This document shows positions 45,957 to 56,119 of a stretch of DNA of 64,000 bases, piece by piece; positions within the stretch are counted from its first letter, which is position 1; every line of letters starts with the position of its first letter. The translations under genes and the position numbers were made by a program. The notes below the pieces were generated by a model that did not search any database, had not been told where the DNA came from, and worked only from the letters and a program-made list of their open reading frames with translations. The stretch comes from DATJKD01 sp963728295. Its GTDB lineage: Bacteria > Pseudomonadota > Gammaproteobacteria > Steroidobacterales > Steroidobacteraceae. The stretch covers positions 62,001 to 126,000 of the forward strand of contig CAVSKB010000004.1 of NCBI GenBank assembly GCA_963728295.1, read 5' to 3'.

Positions 45957-48435
45957 TTACGCAATCTGCCGCCAGGACGGTTGCGTCGCTTCCGTGTGCG
46001 ATCCAGCGGCGAGCTCCGCCGCTTCGAAATCATCGACGTGGATGAGCTCCATCACCTTGCGGTCGTAGTCGCGCAGGAGCCCGGCCTCGCTCGCATTCAG
46101 CAGGCCGAGCGAGAGTGCTTCCTCGATCTGCGCCGGAAAGTCCGTCGCGGTGATCCGTCCGGTCTTCACGCCTTCGACGCGGATGCGCTTCTCGAGCGGC
46201 TCGGCGCTCTGCGCCAGCACCAGCGCCTCCTGCAGCAGGCCTACCGGGTTCGAAGGCTCGATCGTCTTGTAGATCCCGGCGGAGAGCCGCTCGCGCGCCT
46301 CGCTCGGCATCATCAGCTGTTCCACGATCGCGCGCCCGAGCCGGTCGCTGGGCGCGAAGTACGTGCGCCCGCGCGGGAAGATCACGATCCGCATCAGCGC
46401 CGCGACCCAGCGGTTCGGGAAATTGCGCAGGAATCCGTGCATCTGCTCCTGCGCGCGGTACAGGAGCGTGCGGCAGCTCCATTCGACCAGCGGCAGGTCG
46501 GCCTCGGGCCGCCCCTGGTTCTGGTAATGCTTGAGCACCATCGACCCCAGGTACAGTGCCGACAGTACGTCGCCGAGCCGCGCCGACAGGTGTTCCTTCT
46601 GCTTGAGATAACCGCCCAGCGTGAGCATCGCCATGTCGGTCGCAAAGGCGAACTGAGCGCTGAACTTGTTGATGTGCTGGTAGTAACGCCGCGTCGTTCC
46701 CGACTCGGGCACCGGCGAGAACCGCGCGAGCGTCGCCGCCATCACGAAGGAGCGCGCCGCGTTCGACAGCGTGTAGCCGATGTGGCCGAAGAGCGCGTCG
46801 TCGAATTCGTCCAGGCTCTTCGACTTGTCCTTGAGCTTTCGCCGCGTTCATCTCGCGAAGCACGAACGGATGACAGCGGATCGCGCCCTGCCCGAAGATG
46901 ATCAGGCTGCGCGTCAGGATGTTGGCGCCTTCAACGGTGATCGCCACCGGCACGATCTGGTAACCGCGGCCGAGATAGTTCTTCGGCCCGAGCATGATGC
47001 CCTTGCCGCCGTGCACGTCCATCGCGTCGTTTGCGACCTGGCGCCCAAGCTCCGTGCAGTGGTACTTGAGGATCGCAGCGGGGACTGCCGGCCGCTCGCC
47101 GCTGTCGATCGCCGCGGTCGTGACCGAGCGCGCAGCGTCCATGATGTATGTCGATCCCGCCATCCGTGCGAGCGCGGCCTCGACACCCTCGAAACGCCCT
47201 ACGGGCTGGTTGAACTGACGGCGGATCCGGGCGTACGCAGTGGATGCATAAACGCCAGCCTTTGAGCCGCCGGTCGAGTTCGACGGCAGGGAGATGCAGC
47301 GGCCGACCGAGAGCTGCTCGACCAGCATGCGCCAGCCCTGGCCCGCCATCTTCGGGCCGCCGATGACGCTGTCGAGCGGCACGAACACGTCCTTGCCGGA
47401 TACCGGACCATTCTGGAACGGCACGTTGAGCGGAAAATGACGCCGACCCACCGTAACACCGGGCGTGGCGCGCGGGATCAGCGCGCAAGTGATCCCGTAA
47501 TCCGTCTGCTCACCGCCCAGCAGCTTCTCGGGGTCCTGCAGCCTGAACGCCAGGCCGATCACCGTCGCAACCGGCGCAAGCGTGATGTAGCGCTTCGAGA
47601 AGTTGAGCCTGATCCCGATGATCTCCCGCCCCTCGTAGTTGCCGCGGCAGACGATGCCGGTGTCGGGTATCGACGCGGCGTCCGAGCCGGCGCGCGGACC
47701 GGTGAGCGCAAAGCACGGTATGTCCTCGCCACGCGCGAGCCGCGGCAGGTAGTGGTTCTTCTGCTCCTCGGTGCCGTAATGCAGCAGGAGTTCCCCCGGT
47801 CCGAGCGAATTGGGCACGGCGACCGTGGATGAGCACACCCCGCTTCGGCTCGCGATCTTCACCAGCACGCAGGAATGCGCGTACGCGGAGAACTCGAGTC
47901 CGCCGTACTTCTTCGGGATGATCATCGCGAAGAAGCCTTTCTTCTTCAGGAAATCCCAGACCTCCGGCGGTAAATCGGCGCGGCGATGGGTGATGTCCCA
48001 GTCGTCGATCATCCGGCAGAGCTCCTCGCACGGGCCGTCGAGGAAAGCCTGTTCCTCAGGCGAAAGACGCGGCGGCTCTGCGCCGGCGAGCTTCGACCAG
48101 TCGGGCTCGCCCGTAAAAAGCTCTCCGTCCCACCACACGGTGCCGGCTTCGAGCGCCTCGCGCTCGGTGTCGGACATCGCGGGCAGCAGGCGGCGGTAAG
48201 TGAGCAGGAACGGTCGCGTGATCCAGCGCTTGCGCAGCGGCTCGATGTTGAGCGCGACGAGCAGGGCCAGGGCGGCCCAGAGCACGACCATCCAGGCGAG
48301 CGATCCGTAGCCGAAGAGGCTGTAAGCCGCGAGTGCGGCGGCTGCGGCGATGGTGGCCGTTCGAAGCGAGACGCGCTGGTAGGCCAGGAACACCGCGCCG
48401 CCAGCGAAGAGCAGAAGCCAGACTAAGCTGAGCAT
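45957..48435 (-). CDS. fadE: acyl-CoA dehydrogenase FadE (apparent frameshift)
   Basis: A protein of about 825 residues of the long FadE type (E. coli FadE is 814). Two N-terminal TM segments (LSLVWLLLFAGGAVFLAY, LAWMVVLWAALALLVAL) precede the dehydrogenase domain: MIIPKKYGGLEFSAYAHS, CFALTGPRAGSDAASIPD, SVGRCISLPSNSTGGSK, DVHGGKGIMLGPKNYLGR. An extra C near 46832 shifts the frame between MNAAKA and KDKSKSLDEFD. The C-terminal DUF1974-like domain (AQFAFATDMAMLTLGGYLK ... DDFEAAELAAG) ends at 45957. It catalyses the first step of beta-oxidation, probably at the membrane. A weak promoter (TTGAGT/TATAGG on the reverse strand, 48547-48521) precedes it. Confidence 0.94.
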
Positions 48436-48543
48436 CGAACCTTACCTCACGGCGTCGAACGACCGCGGCCGCAGACGACTATGCGGAATCTTGCTGCGGT
48501 GCCGCAATGAGAATCTTCAACCTATAGGAAAAGCCTTTTCTAC

Positions 48544-50559
48544 TCAATGGGATAAGGCTGATCCGGGCACCTGCTCCGGCGGCGTTCCATAGTGCAGCGT
48601 CACCGGCAGGATTACCACTTCCACGCCGTGTGTGTTCAGCACCCGCTGGATCGCAAGCGGAGTCTGGCTGTGCAGCCATCGGTTCCACCAGTGCTCGTTC
48701 TCGAACACGAGCCGGCTCGCAAAGAACACGCTGTTCGGAAACTCCTCGCGCACCTTGAGCGATAGCTTCTCCAGCTCGACGAGCCGGTCGCTGCCGTAGG
48801 CGTCGTACCAGCGTGCGGCAGCGCCCTCGCAGTGCACGAAGTTGACGAGTGCATCGAGGGTCGAGCGCGTCTCGTACTGCAGCGTGCGCAGCGTCTGCTC
48901 GCTGCCATAGGACTGGCTGTCGACGGTCCCGACGGTGACGAAGACGAAGTTCTTGAAATGCCCCGGGAACAGCGCCTCGACCCGCTCGACGGTATGCACG
49001 CCGATTCCGCGGTTCGAGCTGACGAGAAACACCGCGGTCGGTTGCGCGGGGTCGAGGACCGGTGGCTCGCACCCGAGGTCGCGCATCAGCCAGCGCCGGT
49101 TCCGTTCGAACTGCTGGGTCAGCGCTCGTATCCGCGAATAGTGGCGCCGGATCAGGAGCCCAGCCGCAACCACGCACGAAGTGATGCCGAGCGTGACGAT
49201 GCCGCCCTGCAGGAACCGCTCGACGATGATCACCACGAGTATCGCCGCCGTGATGACGAGCGCAAGGCCGGAAAGGAGCAGTCGGCGTTTGCTCTCCTGG
49301 TCGTGTCGCCGCTTCCACCAGTAGTTGGTGAGTCCGAGCAGCGCCAGCGTGAACGTGATGAATACGTTGACCGTGTACAGGACGACGAGCAACGCTACCT
49401 GGCCTTCCGTCCACGCGAGGATGGCGAGCGCCGCTGCGCCCATCAGCAGCACGCCGTTGCGGGTTACGAGGCGCGAGGAAAGCGCGCCGAACTGGTTCGG
49501 TACCCAGCGGTCGGCAGCCATGTTGGCGAGCACGGCCGGGCCGCCCAGAAAGCCCGTATTCGCGGCGACAAAGAGCAGTGCGCCCTCGAAGACAAGCACG
49601 ATGGTCAGCAGCGCAGGGCCGGTATGCCCGGGGAACCCGAGGCTGTCGATGATGTCGCCGAAAACGACGGCGTTGAGGGTCTCGCCGGTCTGCGACGGAA
49701 CGACGTCCCACAACAGGTAAAGCAGGATGATCCCGCCCGCCGTGATGGAAAGCGAAAGCGCCATCAGGAACATCGTCCACTTGCCGGTGCGGACACGCGG
49801 TTCCTTGAGCATGTTGATGTTGTTCGAGACCGCCTCGATGCCGGTATAGGTTCCGCCGCCGAGGGAGTACGCCTTGAGGAACACGGCCAGCACGAAGAAC
49901 CAGCCGGCCTGCGTCGCGAGGTCCGTGGTCGCCCGGAAAGTGCCCGCCAGTTCCGGCGCGAGCTCGGAGCCGTGATTTGCGATGCCGTAGGCGATCAGCG
50001 CGAAATGAGTCACGACGAACCCGATGAAAATCGGCGCGAGGATCCGGATCGACTCGCGCATGCCGCGCAGGTTGAGGTAGATCAGCACGACGACGATGGC
50101 GATCGCGACCTCCAGCTTGACGATCTGGTGCGCCGCCGGCAGCAGGCTGAAGAGCGCATCCACGCCGCTCGCGACCGAGATGGCGATCGTCAGCACGTAA
50201 TCGACGATCAGCGCCGACCCCGCAACGAGTCCCGCGTACGGCCCTACGAGGCGGGTAGCGACCTTGTATCCGCCGCCGCCGTTCGGAAACAGCTCGATGA
50301 CCTGGTTGTATGCGAGCGAGATGACGAACACCGTGAATGCCGTGGCGATCGCCAGGTAGAGCGCAAGCGGGCTGTGTGTGCCGAGCGCCATGTATGCCTC
50401 GGCCGGGCCATAGGCCGACGACGAGAGACCGTCGGCGCCGATCCCGATCCAGGCGAGGAAAGCGGCGAGCGCGATGTGCTTTCGCGTCTGCGGCGACATC
50501 GGGTCGCGCGGGGGCCCGAGGATTGCGTCGCGCCAACGACGCTGTTCGGTTGCGGTCAT
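48544..50559 (-). CDS. APC superfamily permease, KimA-like
   Basis: A 671-residue membrane protein. The first 500 residues carry about 12 TM helices in the APC order (LAAFLAWIGIGADGLSSSAY, AYNQVIELFPNGGGGYKVA, LGGGTYTGIEAVSNNINM); a C-terminal cytoplasmic domain of about 150 residues follows (AVFLVSSNRGIGVHTVERVE, FVTVGTVDSQSYG). GLSSSAYGPAEAY with a soluble C-terminal domain resembles KimA-type potassium/proton symporters, but amino-acid permeases share the core. The ATG at 50559 gives RRWRDAILGPP before TM1. Downstream on the transcript is fadE after a 108-bp gap; mdh lies 43 bp upstream. Substrate unconfirmed. Confidence 0.8.
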   Translation of the reverse strand: MTATEQRRWRDAILGPPRDPMSPQTRKHIALAAFLAWIGIGADGLSSSAYGPAEAYMALGTHSPLALYLAIATAFTVFVISLAYNQVIELFPNGGGGYKVATRLVGPYAGLVAGSALIVDYVLTIAISVASGVDALFSLLPAAHQIVKLEVAIAIVVVLIYLNLRGMRESIRILAPIFIGFVVTHFALIAYGIANHGSELAPELAGTFRATTDLATQAGWFFVLAVFLKAYSLGGGTYTGIEAVSNNINMLKEPRVRTGKWTMFLMALSLSITAGGIILLYLLWDVVPSQTGETLNAVVFGDIIDSLGFPGHTGPALLTIVLVFEGALLFVAANTGFLGGPAVLANMAADRWVPNQFGALSSRLVTRNGVLLMGAAALAILAWTEGQVALLVVLYTVNVFITFTLALLGLTNYWWKRRHDQESKRRLLLSGLALVITAAILVVIIVERFLQGGIVTLGITSCVVAAGLLIRRHYSRIRALTQQFERNRRWLMRDLGCEPPVLDPAQPTAVFLVSSNRGIGVHTVERVEALFPGHFKNFVFVTVGTVDSQSYGSEQTLRTLQYETRSTLDALVNFVHCEGAAARWYDAYGSDRLVELEKLSLKVREEFPNSVFFASRLVFENEHWWNRWLHSQTPLAIQRVLNTHGVEVVILPVTLHYGTPPEQVPGSALSH

Positions 50560-50602
50560 GCGTCGTTCACGCCCGGCGATGTCGCGCCCGGGCCGGATCT
50601 CG

Positions 50603-51581
50603 TCAGAGCAGTTCCTTGACGCCGTCCCGCTCCTCGGTCAGCTCTTTGTACGTCGCCTCCATTCGGCCGCGGCTGAACTCGTTGACCGCCAGAGCCCTGG
50701 ACGATCTGGTAGCGTCCGTCGGCGCAGGTCACCGGGTAACCGTAGATCACGCCCGCCGGGATGCCGTAGCTGCCGTCCGAGGGCACGGCCATGCTGACCC
50801 AGTCGCCCTCCGGCGTGCCGCGCACCCAGTCGCGGACGTGATCGATGGCCGACGATGCGGCTGAGGCTGCCGAGGACTGACCACGCGCCTTGATGATGGC
50901 CGCGCCGCGCTGCTGCACGGTGGGGATGAAATGCTCGCGATACCAGCTTTCCTCGACCAGCGAGAGCGCGGGTTTGCCGTCGACAGTCGCGTGGTGCAGG
51001 TCCGGGTATTGCGTCGAGGAGTGGTTGCCCCAGATCGTCATCCGCCTGAGCTTCGTCACATGCGTGCCGGTCTTTTCCGCAAGCTGCGACAGCGCCCGGT
51101 TGTGATCGAGCCGCACCATGGCGGTGAAGTTGCCCGGTGACAGGCCCGGGGCATTCTTCATCGCGATCAGTGCGTTCGTGTTGGCGGGATTGCCGACCAC
51201 CAGCACGCGTACGCCGCGGTCTGCGACGGCATCGAGCGCCTTGCCCTGGGCGGAAAAGATCTGCGCATTCGCAAGCAGCAGGTCCTTGCGCTCCATCCCG
51301 GGCCCCCGTGGCCGTGCGCCGACCAGAAGTGCCACGTGGCAGTCCTTGAAGGCCGCGCGGGCGTCGTCGGTCGCGACGACCCGGCCCAGCGTCGGGAATG
51401 CGCAGTCGTTCAGCTCCATGACCACGCCCGAGAGCGCGGGCAGCGCCGCGGTGATCTCGAGCAGGTGCAGGTTGATCGGCTGGTCGGCGCCGAGCATCTG
51501 TCCCGACGCCACTCGGAAGGCAAGTGCATAGCCGATCTGGCCCGCCGCACCGGTAATCGCGACATTGACGGCGGTTTTCAT
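50603..51581 (-). CDS. mdh: malate dehydrogenase (apparent frameshift)
   Basis: A cytosolic-type malate dehydrogenase of about 326 residues. VAITGAAGQIGYALAFRVAS is the NAD-binding opening (GAAGQIG, 11-17). GARPRGPGMERKDLL carries the substrate-discriminating arginines, NPANTNALIAM and the catalytic His in IWGNHSSTQYPDL follow. An extra base near 50693 disrupts the last about 30 residues: YQIVQG is followed, in the next frame, by LAVNEFSRGRMEATYKEL and ends at the TGA at 50603. The start at 51581 is unambiguous. It oxidises malate to oxaloacetate in the TCA cycle. Upstream is a long non-coding stretch with an operator-like palindrome. Confidence 0.95.
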
Positions 51582-51997
51582 GGTTTCTCCGAGGACCGGT
51601 TTTCCGGGCGACCCACCGGGCCGACTCCCGTCCGGGCGAGGCGCAGATACTAGCAGCGCGCCGGCTGGCAGCCGCTGGCTCCGGATCGGGACACCGATCA
51701 CAACAAAGGGCTTGCTTTTGAGCTGGTGTTGTAGTCAACTACAACACCAATAGGGATGGCTGATCGAGGGCACGACGATGCGCTCGGCAAGCAAGTTCGC
51801 GGCGGCCGCACTGGCCTGGGCAATCTGGGTTCTGGCGGGGTTGGATGATCGCATCGGAGTCACTGGCGCCTCGCGCCAGTACACCGACCGGCAGGGATGT
51901 GAGCGCTGCGTACTGCGAGCCATGACCCCGTCCCCGGGCAGTGGGGTCCGGGTGTTCTGCTACAGTAGTGCAGCGAAGCACCGGAGCGGCCGGCCGC
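51582..51997. other. 416-bp divergent intergenic region between mdh and gntR
   Basis: No gene is firmly supported. It contains the 26-bp palindrome annotated separately. A 104-codon forward ORF from 51778 has a fair ribosome site (GAGGG, 8 bp) and a hydrophobic N-terminus (FAAAALAWAIWVLAGL), but it loses protein-like character after 30 codons and overlaps gntR, so I leave it out. GGTG at 51951-51954 and CACC at 51979-51982 flank a partly symmetrical segment right before gntR that could be a second, decayed operator. Confidence 0.4.
51724..51749. promoter_or_regulatory. GntR/YtrA-type operator palindrome
   Basis: Perfect 12-bp arms, TGGTGTTGTAGT at 51724-51735 and ACTACAACACCA at 51738-51749, separated by CA. 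This contains GGTG-N16-CACC exactly (51725-51728, 51745-51748), the spacing I recall for YtrA-subfamily GntR repressors. It lies 249 bp upstream of the GntR gene start and 143 bp upstream of the mdh start on the other strand. Autoregulation by the adjacent regulator is the likely role. Confidence 0.68.
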
Positions 51998-52372
51998 ATG
52001 GATCCTACCTGGAACGACAGCCAGCCCATCTATCGCCAGCTCCGCGACAAGGTGGTGGAGATGATTCTGGAGGGTCAGCTCTCCGACGGTGACGCACTGC
52101 CGTCGGTCCGAAGCGTCGCCGCGGAGTTCTCTCTGAACCCGCTGACCGTGCTCAAGGGGTACCAGCAGCTCGTCGACGAAGGCCTCGTCGAGAAACGGCG
52201 CGGCCGGGGCATGTTCGTCACCGAGGGCAGCCGTACACAGCTCATGCGCGGCGAGCGCCAGCGCTTTCTCGAACAGGAATGGCCGCGCGTGCTGTCGGCC
52301 ATCGAGCGTCTCGGTCTCGACGCCGGCGAGCTTCTGGGCGCGGTGGGTCCCAAGCGCAAGTCCGGCGCCTGA
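51998..52372 (+). CDS. GntR family transcriptional regulator, YtrA type
   Basis: A 124-residue regulator made of a GntR winged HTH (about residues 8-75: PIYRQLRDKVVEMILEGQL, DALPSVRSVAAEFSLNP, VLKGYQQLVDEGLVEKRRG) and a short helical tail, the YtrA architecture. The ATG at 51998 is followed by DPTWNDSQPIYRQL; the upstream in-frame start at 51941 adds unrelated residues. YtrA regulators normally head an operon with an ABC transporter; here the next sequence is the palindromic repeat and no ABC gene follows on this strand. Its targets may therefore lie elsewhere or include mdh. Confidence 0.9.
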   Translation: MDPTWNDSQPIYRQLRDKVVEMILEGQLSDGDALPSVRSVAAEFSLNPLTVLKGYQQLVDEGLVEKRRGRGMFVTEGSRTQLMRGERQRFLEQEWPRVLSAIERLGLDAGELLGAVGPKRKSGA

Positions 52373-52445
52373 CCCGGATTTCGCCGCTGTCATCGCCCGC
52401 CGGCGCCTCGGCGCTGTGGCAGCTTGCCGGCGCTCGGCGGCAGTA

Positions 52446-52917
52446 GCTCGCCGACGCTCGGCCCGGGTATCTCGCGGGCCGGTCACCACGATCAAGGGAC
52501 GTTGCAGAGCTTAGACGGGTGCCCCGCACACCTTGTCGGAGCACGCCGGGTCGCTGGCGGTATCGCGGAATCGTCGCAGAGTCATCACCTCGGAGTGGTC
52601 CGCGACGTCTACCGGCGGGTGTTCAGGCGTGGTTTCGGCCCACGAGACACCCGGTCCAAACGCCGGCTCGCCAGGCCACGGTGGGGTCGCGAGCCGGCGC
52701 GTGGACGCGGTGGTATCCCAGCCGCGAAGCAGGCCTCGGTCCCCGCAGTTGGACGTTGCGGGCACTCCTAGCGAAGGGCTGCCTCGACGACTCCGCGATA
52801 CCAACGAGCGTCCGGTGTGCTCCGACAAGGTGTGCGGGGCACCCATCTTCAGCTCTGCAACGATCCTGAATCGTGGTAAGCGGCTGGGGATACCACCGCG
52901 GCCGCGGGTCGGCGAGC
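52446..52917. repeat. nested palindromic repeat element, copy A
   Basis: A roughly 472-bp imperfect palindrome centred near 52675, filling most of a 579-bp gap between convergent genes. Perfect 28-bp arms lie at 52517-52544 (starting GGGTGCCCCGCAC) and 52817-52844. Outside them GTTGCAGAGCT (52501-52511) pairs with AGCTCTGCAAC (52851-52861), and GCTCGCCGAC (52446-52455) with GTCGGCGAGC (52908-52917). Inside, GGTATCGCGGA pairs with TCCGCGATACC (52559-52569, 52792-52802). The middle repeats a motif of the outer arms (GGCCCACGAGACACCCGG near 52638), so the palindrome is nested. ORFs across it are by-products. A second copy lies at 58500-58973. Confidence 0.88.
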
Positions 52918-52951
52918 AACCACCGCAACCGGGCGGCGGCGAGCCCGTCGC

Positions 52952-54935
52952 TCAGCCCATCAGCAGGCGCGACTCCGCGTGCTCCAGGTCTTGGGCGGTG
53001 CCGAACAGCACGACGACATCGCCTTCGCGCAGTAGCGTCGTCGGATCGGGATCCCGCCCGACGATGCCATCCCGGCGCACGCGCGTTGACCGCAACGTTT
53101 GCGCCGTCGAGGCCGAGGTCCTTGAGCGTTCGGCCCACGCCATAGGCGGCCGGCGGCAGGGTCACGGTGCGCAGATGCTGCCGCAACAGTGCGTGCTCGC
53201 GGTCGGGCTCGAGCGCATCGCGCCGGCGGAAGACGCTGCGCAGCAGCGCGTAGCGATCATGACGGATGTCCTCGGTCATCTCGGCGACCTCCTCCGGTGG
53301 CACGTCCAGGAAGAGCAGCACGTGCGAAACGATCGAGAGCGCAGTCTCGAAGATCTCTGGCACGACCTCGGTCGCGCCAGCCGCCTGCAGCTGCTCTAGA
53401 CCGCTGTCGTCCTCGGTGCGCACCAGCACGGGGACATCCGGGCGCAGCTGGCGCACCGCGCGCACGATCCCTAGCGCGGGCTGCAGCGCGTCGACCGAGA
53501 TGACGATCACGCTCGCGCTATCGAGACCGAGGGCGCGGAGAACGTTGACCTGCGTGGCGTCGCCATAGACGACCGGGTCGCCGGCCTGCCGTGCATCCCT
53601 GACACGGAACGGGTCGAGGTCGAGCGCGAGAAACTCGAAACCGCGTTTCTCCAGCACGCGCGCGAGGTTCTGCCCGACGCGGCCGAACCCGCAGATGATC
53701 ACGTGCTCGCGCTTCGCGATCTCGCGAGTCGCAGCGGTCTCGAACACGCCGTCGGAGGGCAGCGTGGACTCGCGGCCGAGCAGCCGGTCGGCGATTCGCC
53801 CGTTGTAGCGCACGAGCAGCGGACCGACCAGCATCGAAAGCACGACGGCCGTCAGCAGCGGCTGCACGAGTTCTGTCGGCACCAGCCGACCGTTCAACAG
53901 CACGGTCAGGAGCGCGAAGCCGAGTTCGCCACCCATGCACACCGTGATCCCGGTGCGAAGCGCCTTCCAGGTGTTGTGGATGAAGGCGCGCACGATCACG
54001 GCCACGATCGCCGCCTTGACGACCAGCAGCGCCGCCAGAAGCAGCAGCACCAGCGGCAGCTGGGTCACCAGGAGCCGCAGATCGAGCATCATCCCGACGA
54101 AGACGAAGAAGAGCCCGAGCAGAATGTCCTGGAAGGGCTTGATGACCGCCTCGGTCTGGTAGCGGAACTCGGTCTCCGCGAGCAGCATGCCTGCGAGGAA
54201 CGCACCGATGGCCATCGACAGCCCGAGCGCATGCGTCGCCCAGGCGCCGGCGAGCACGACGAACAACACGGTGAGAGTGAAGATCTCGGTGCTGCGGTGC
54301 CGCGCAAACTCGTGGAACAGCGGCCGCAGCAGCCAGCGACCGGCGGCCAGCACGATCAGGAGCGCGAGCACCGCTCGCACGACCATGCCGACCAGCCAGC
54401 CCGCGGACAGCACGTCGTCCGCGTTCGCGATCGAGGTAGCGAGCGCGAGCAACGGCGCGAAGGCCAGGTCCTGGAAGAGCACGATGCCGAGCGCGAGCCG
54501 GGAGTGCGTCCGCCCGAGCTCGAGCTGATCACCTAGCTGGCGCATGACGATCGCGGTGGAGGACATGGCGACCGCGCCGCCGAGCACGATCGCGACCGGG
54601 AGCGTTGCGCCGAACGCCCACGCCGCGGCGCCGACGGCCGCGGTGGTGAGCAACACCTGCAGGCCGCCGACGCCGAGCACCTCGGACTTCATGGCGACCA
54701 TGCGGGCGAAGGAGAACTCGAGTCCGAGCGTAAAGACCAGGAACACGACACCGACGTCGGCCAGCGTGCGGATCGACTCGTCGTCGTCCAGTACACCCAG
54801 CGCGTGCGGCCCGAGCAGCATGCCGACGAGCAGGTAACCCAGGATCGGCGGCAGCGAAAAACGCCGTACGAGCGCGAGTACCAGCAGCGACCCCGCCAGC
54901 AGTACCAGCATCTGCGTAAGGAATTCGCCGGTCAT
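52952..54935 (-). CDS. CPA2 cation:proton antiporter, KefB-like (apparent frameshift)
   Basis: About 661 residues. Twelve or thirteen TM helices (SLPPILGYLLVGMLLGPHAL, GVVFLVFTLGLEFSF, AVAMSSTAIVMRQLGD, LGIVLFQDLAFAPLL) form the CPA2 exchanger. A TrkA-N domain follows with HVIICGFGRVGQNLARVLE and a TrkA-C domain at the end. An extra base near 53083 shifts the frame between GANVAVN and RVRRDGIVGRDPDP; the final segment ends DLEHAESRLLMG at 52952. The start at 54935 (MTGEFLTQMLVLLAG) was chosen over 55127 because it opens TM1. K+ or Na+ efflux against protons is the family role; the glutathione-gated subtype cannot be claimed. Confidence 0.92.
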
Positions 54936-55005
54936 AGTTCCCCACCCCGGGTCCGGGCCGATGCTAGCATTCCGGCGATGATCAGGAATCCCGTGCCAGC
55001 CCTGC

Positions 55006-56119
55006 ATGGCGTTCGTCGCTGAAACCGACGCAGCGGCTGGCCGGCTCCGGCTTGCGCGGCGAATGCCACATGGCGGACCTGCCGGCACTTGTCCATGCGC
55101 TCCACGCCGTCCGCGACGCGGCGTCAAAACAGCTGGTGATCGATCTCACGCGCGCGGAAGAGTTCGACATCGGGCCGGCCTGGCTGCTGCGTGCCGCGCT
55201 CGACGAAGCGCGCGCAGCCGGTGCGACGGTGTCGATCGAAGGCAGCCCGCCCGGCCACTTCGCGTTCTTCGACGAGCTGGAGAAAGCCGATAGCAGCGAG
55301 CCCGCCGGCGAGCCGGCGCCCCGGGACCGGTGGCTGATCCGCTTCGGCCGCGCGATCGACACCCGGATCGGGAACAGCATCACCGCGCTCGGCTTCGGCG
55401 GTCGCACGCTCGTCACCGCGGCGGCGGCCTGGAGGAGCCTGCGGCGGCTGCGGTTGCCCTCAGTCGTGCGGCATGCCTACGAGACCGGCGTCCAGGCCGT
55501 ACCGGTCGTCGCGGTGATCGCGTTCCTGATCAGCATCATCCTGGCCTACATCGGCGCCCAGCAGCTGCAGCCGTTCGGCGCGGAGATCTTCACGGTCGAC
55601 CTGGTGGCGATCGGCGTGCTGCGCGAGCTCGGCGTGCTGCTCACGGCGATCATGGTCGCCGGACGCACCGGCAGCGCCTATGCGGCCGAGCTCGGCGTGA
55701 TGAAGCTCAACGACGAGGTCGATGCGCTCGAGTCGCTCGGTCTCGATCCCTTCGAGGTGCTGGTGCTGCCGCGGGTGCTGGGTCTCGTGATCGCGATGCC
55801 GCTGCTGACGATCATCGCGGACGCAATGGGCCTCGCCGGCGGCGCGGTGCTCACGAACGTGCTGATCGAGCTGCCGTGGGAGCAGTTTCTGGCGCGGCTC
55901 GATTCAGCCGTTGGCAGCACCACGTTCTGGGCCGGTCTGATAAAGGCGCCGGTGTTCGGGGCGCTTATTGCGCTCACCGGCACGATGCGCGGGCTGCAGG
56001 TACGCGAATCGTCCCAGGAGCTCGGCCGGCTCACAACCATGGCGGTCGTGCAGTCGATCTTTCTCGTCATCTTCGCGGACGCGGCATTCGCGGTCTTCTT
56101 TCTCGAGATCGACTTTTGA
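55006..56119 (+). CDS. mlaE: MlaE-like ABC permease with N-terminal STAS-like domain (apparent frameshift)
   Basis: About 370 residues. The C-terminal 260 are the MlaE permease (VPVVAVIAFLISIILAYIGA, LVAIGVLRELGVLLTAIMVA, GRTGSAYAAELGVMKLNDEVDALE, FFLEIDF at the end). The N-terminal roughly 95 residues look like a STAS domain (MADLPALVHALHAV ... KQLVIDLTRAEEFDIGPAWL), as in fused MlaB-MlaE-type proteins. An extra T near 55050 shifts the frame so that AAAGRLR joins LRGECHMADLP; with that correction the ATG at 55006 is a plausible start. Without it, TTG at 55052 starts the open frame. The stop overlaps the TTG start of mlaF. Confidence 0.85.

Noticed and set aside
48521..48547. fadE promoter (TTGAGT-15-TATAGG, reverse strand) and FadR-type site
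   Set aside because: The spacer is short and each box is only 4 of 6; I could not find a convincing FadR operator. Mentioned inside the fadE entry rather than as a feature.
51778..52092. 104-codon ORF upstream of gntR with a hydrophobic start
   Set aside because: A fair ribosome site exists, but the second two thirds is not protein-like and overlaps gntR; I found no family resemblance.
52533..53399. ORFs running through palindrome copies A and B (for example 52533-53399 and 58441-60108)
   Set aside because: They are present on both strands with near-matching translations because the DNA is palindromic, differ between copies by frame-breaking indels, and run into the antiporter or GGDEF/EAL genes in the wrong frame.
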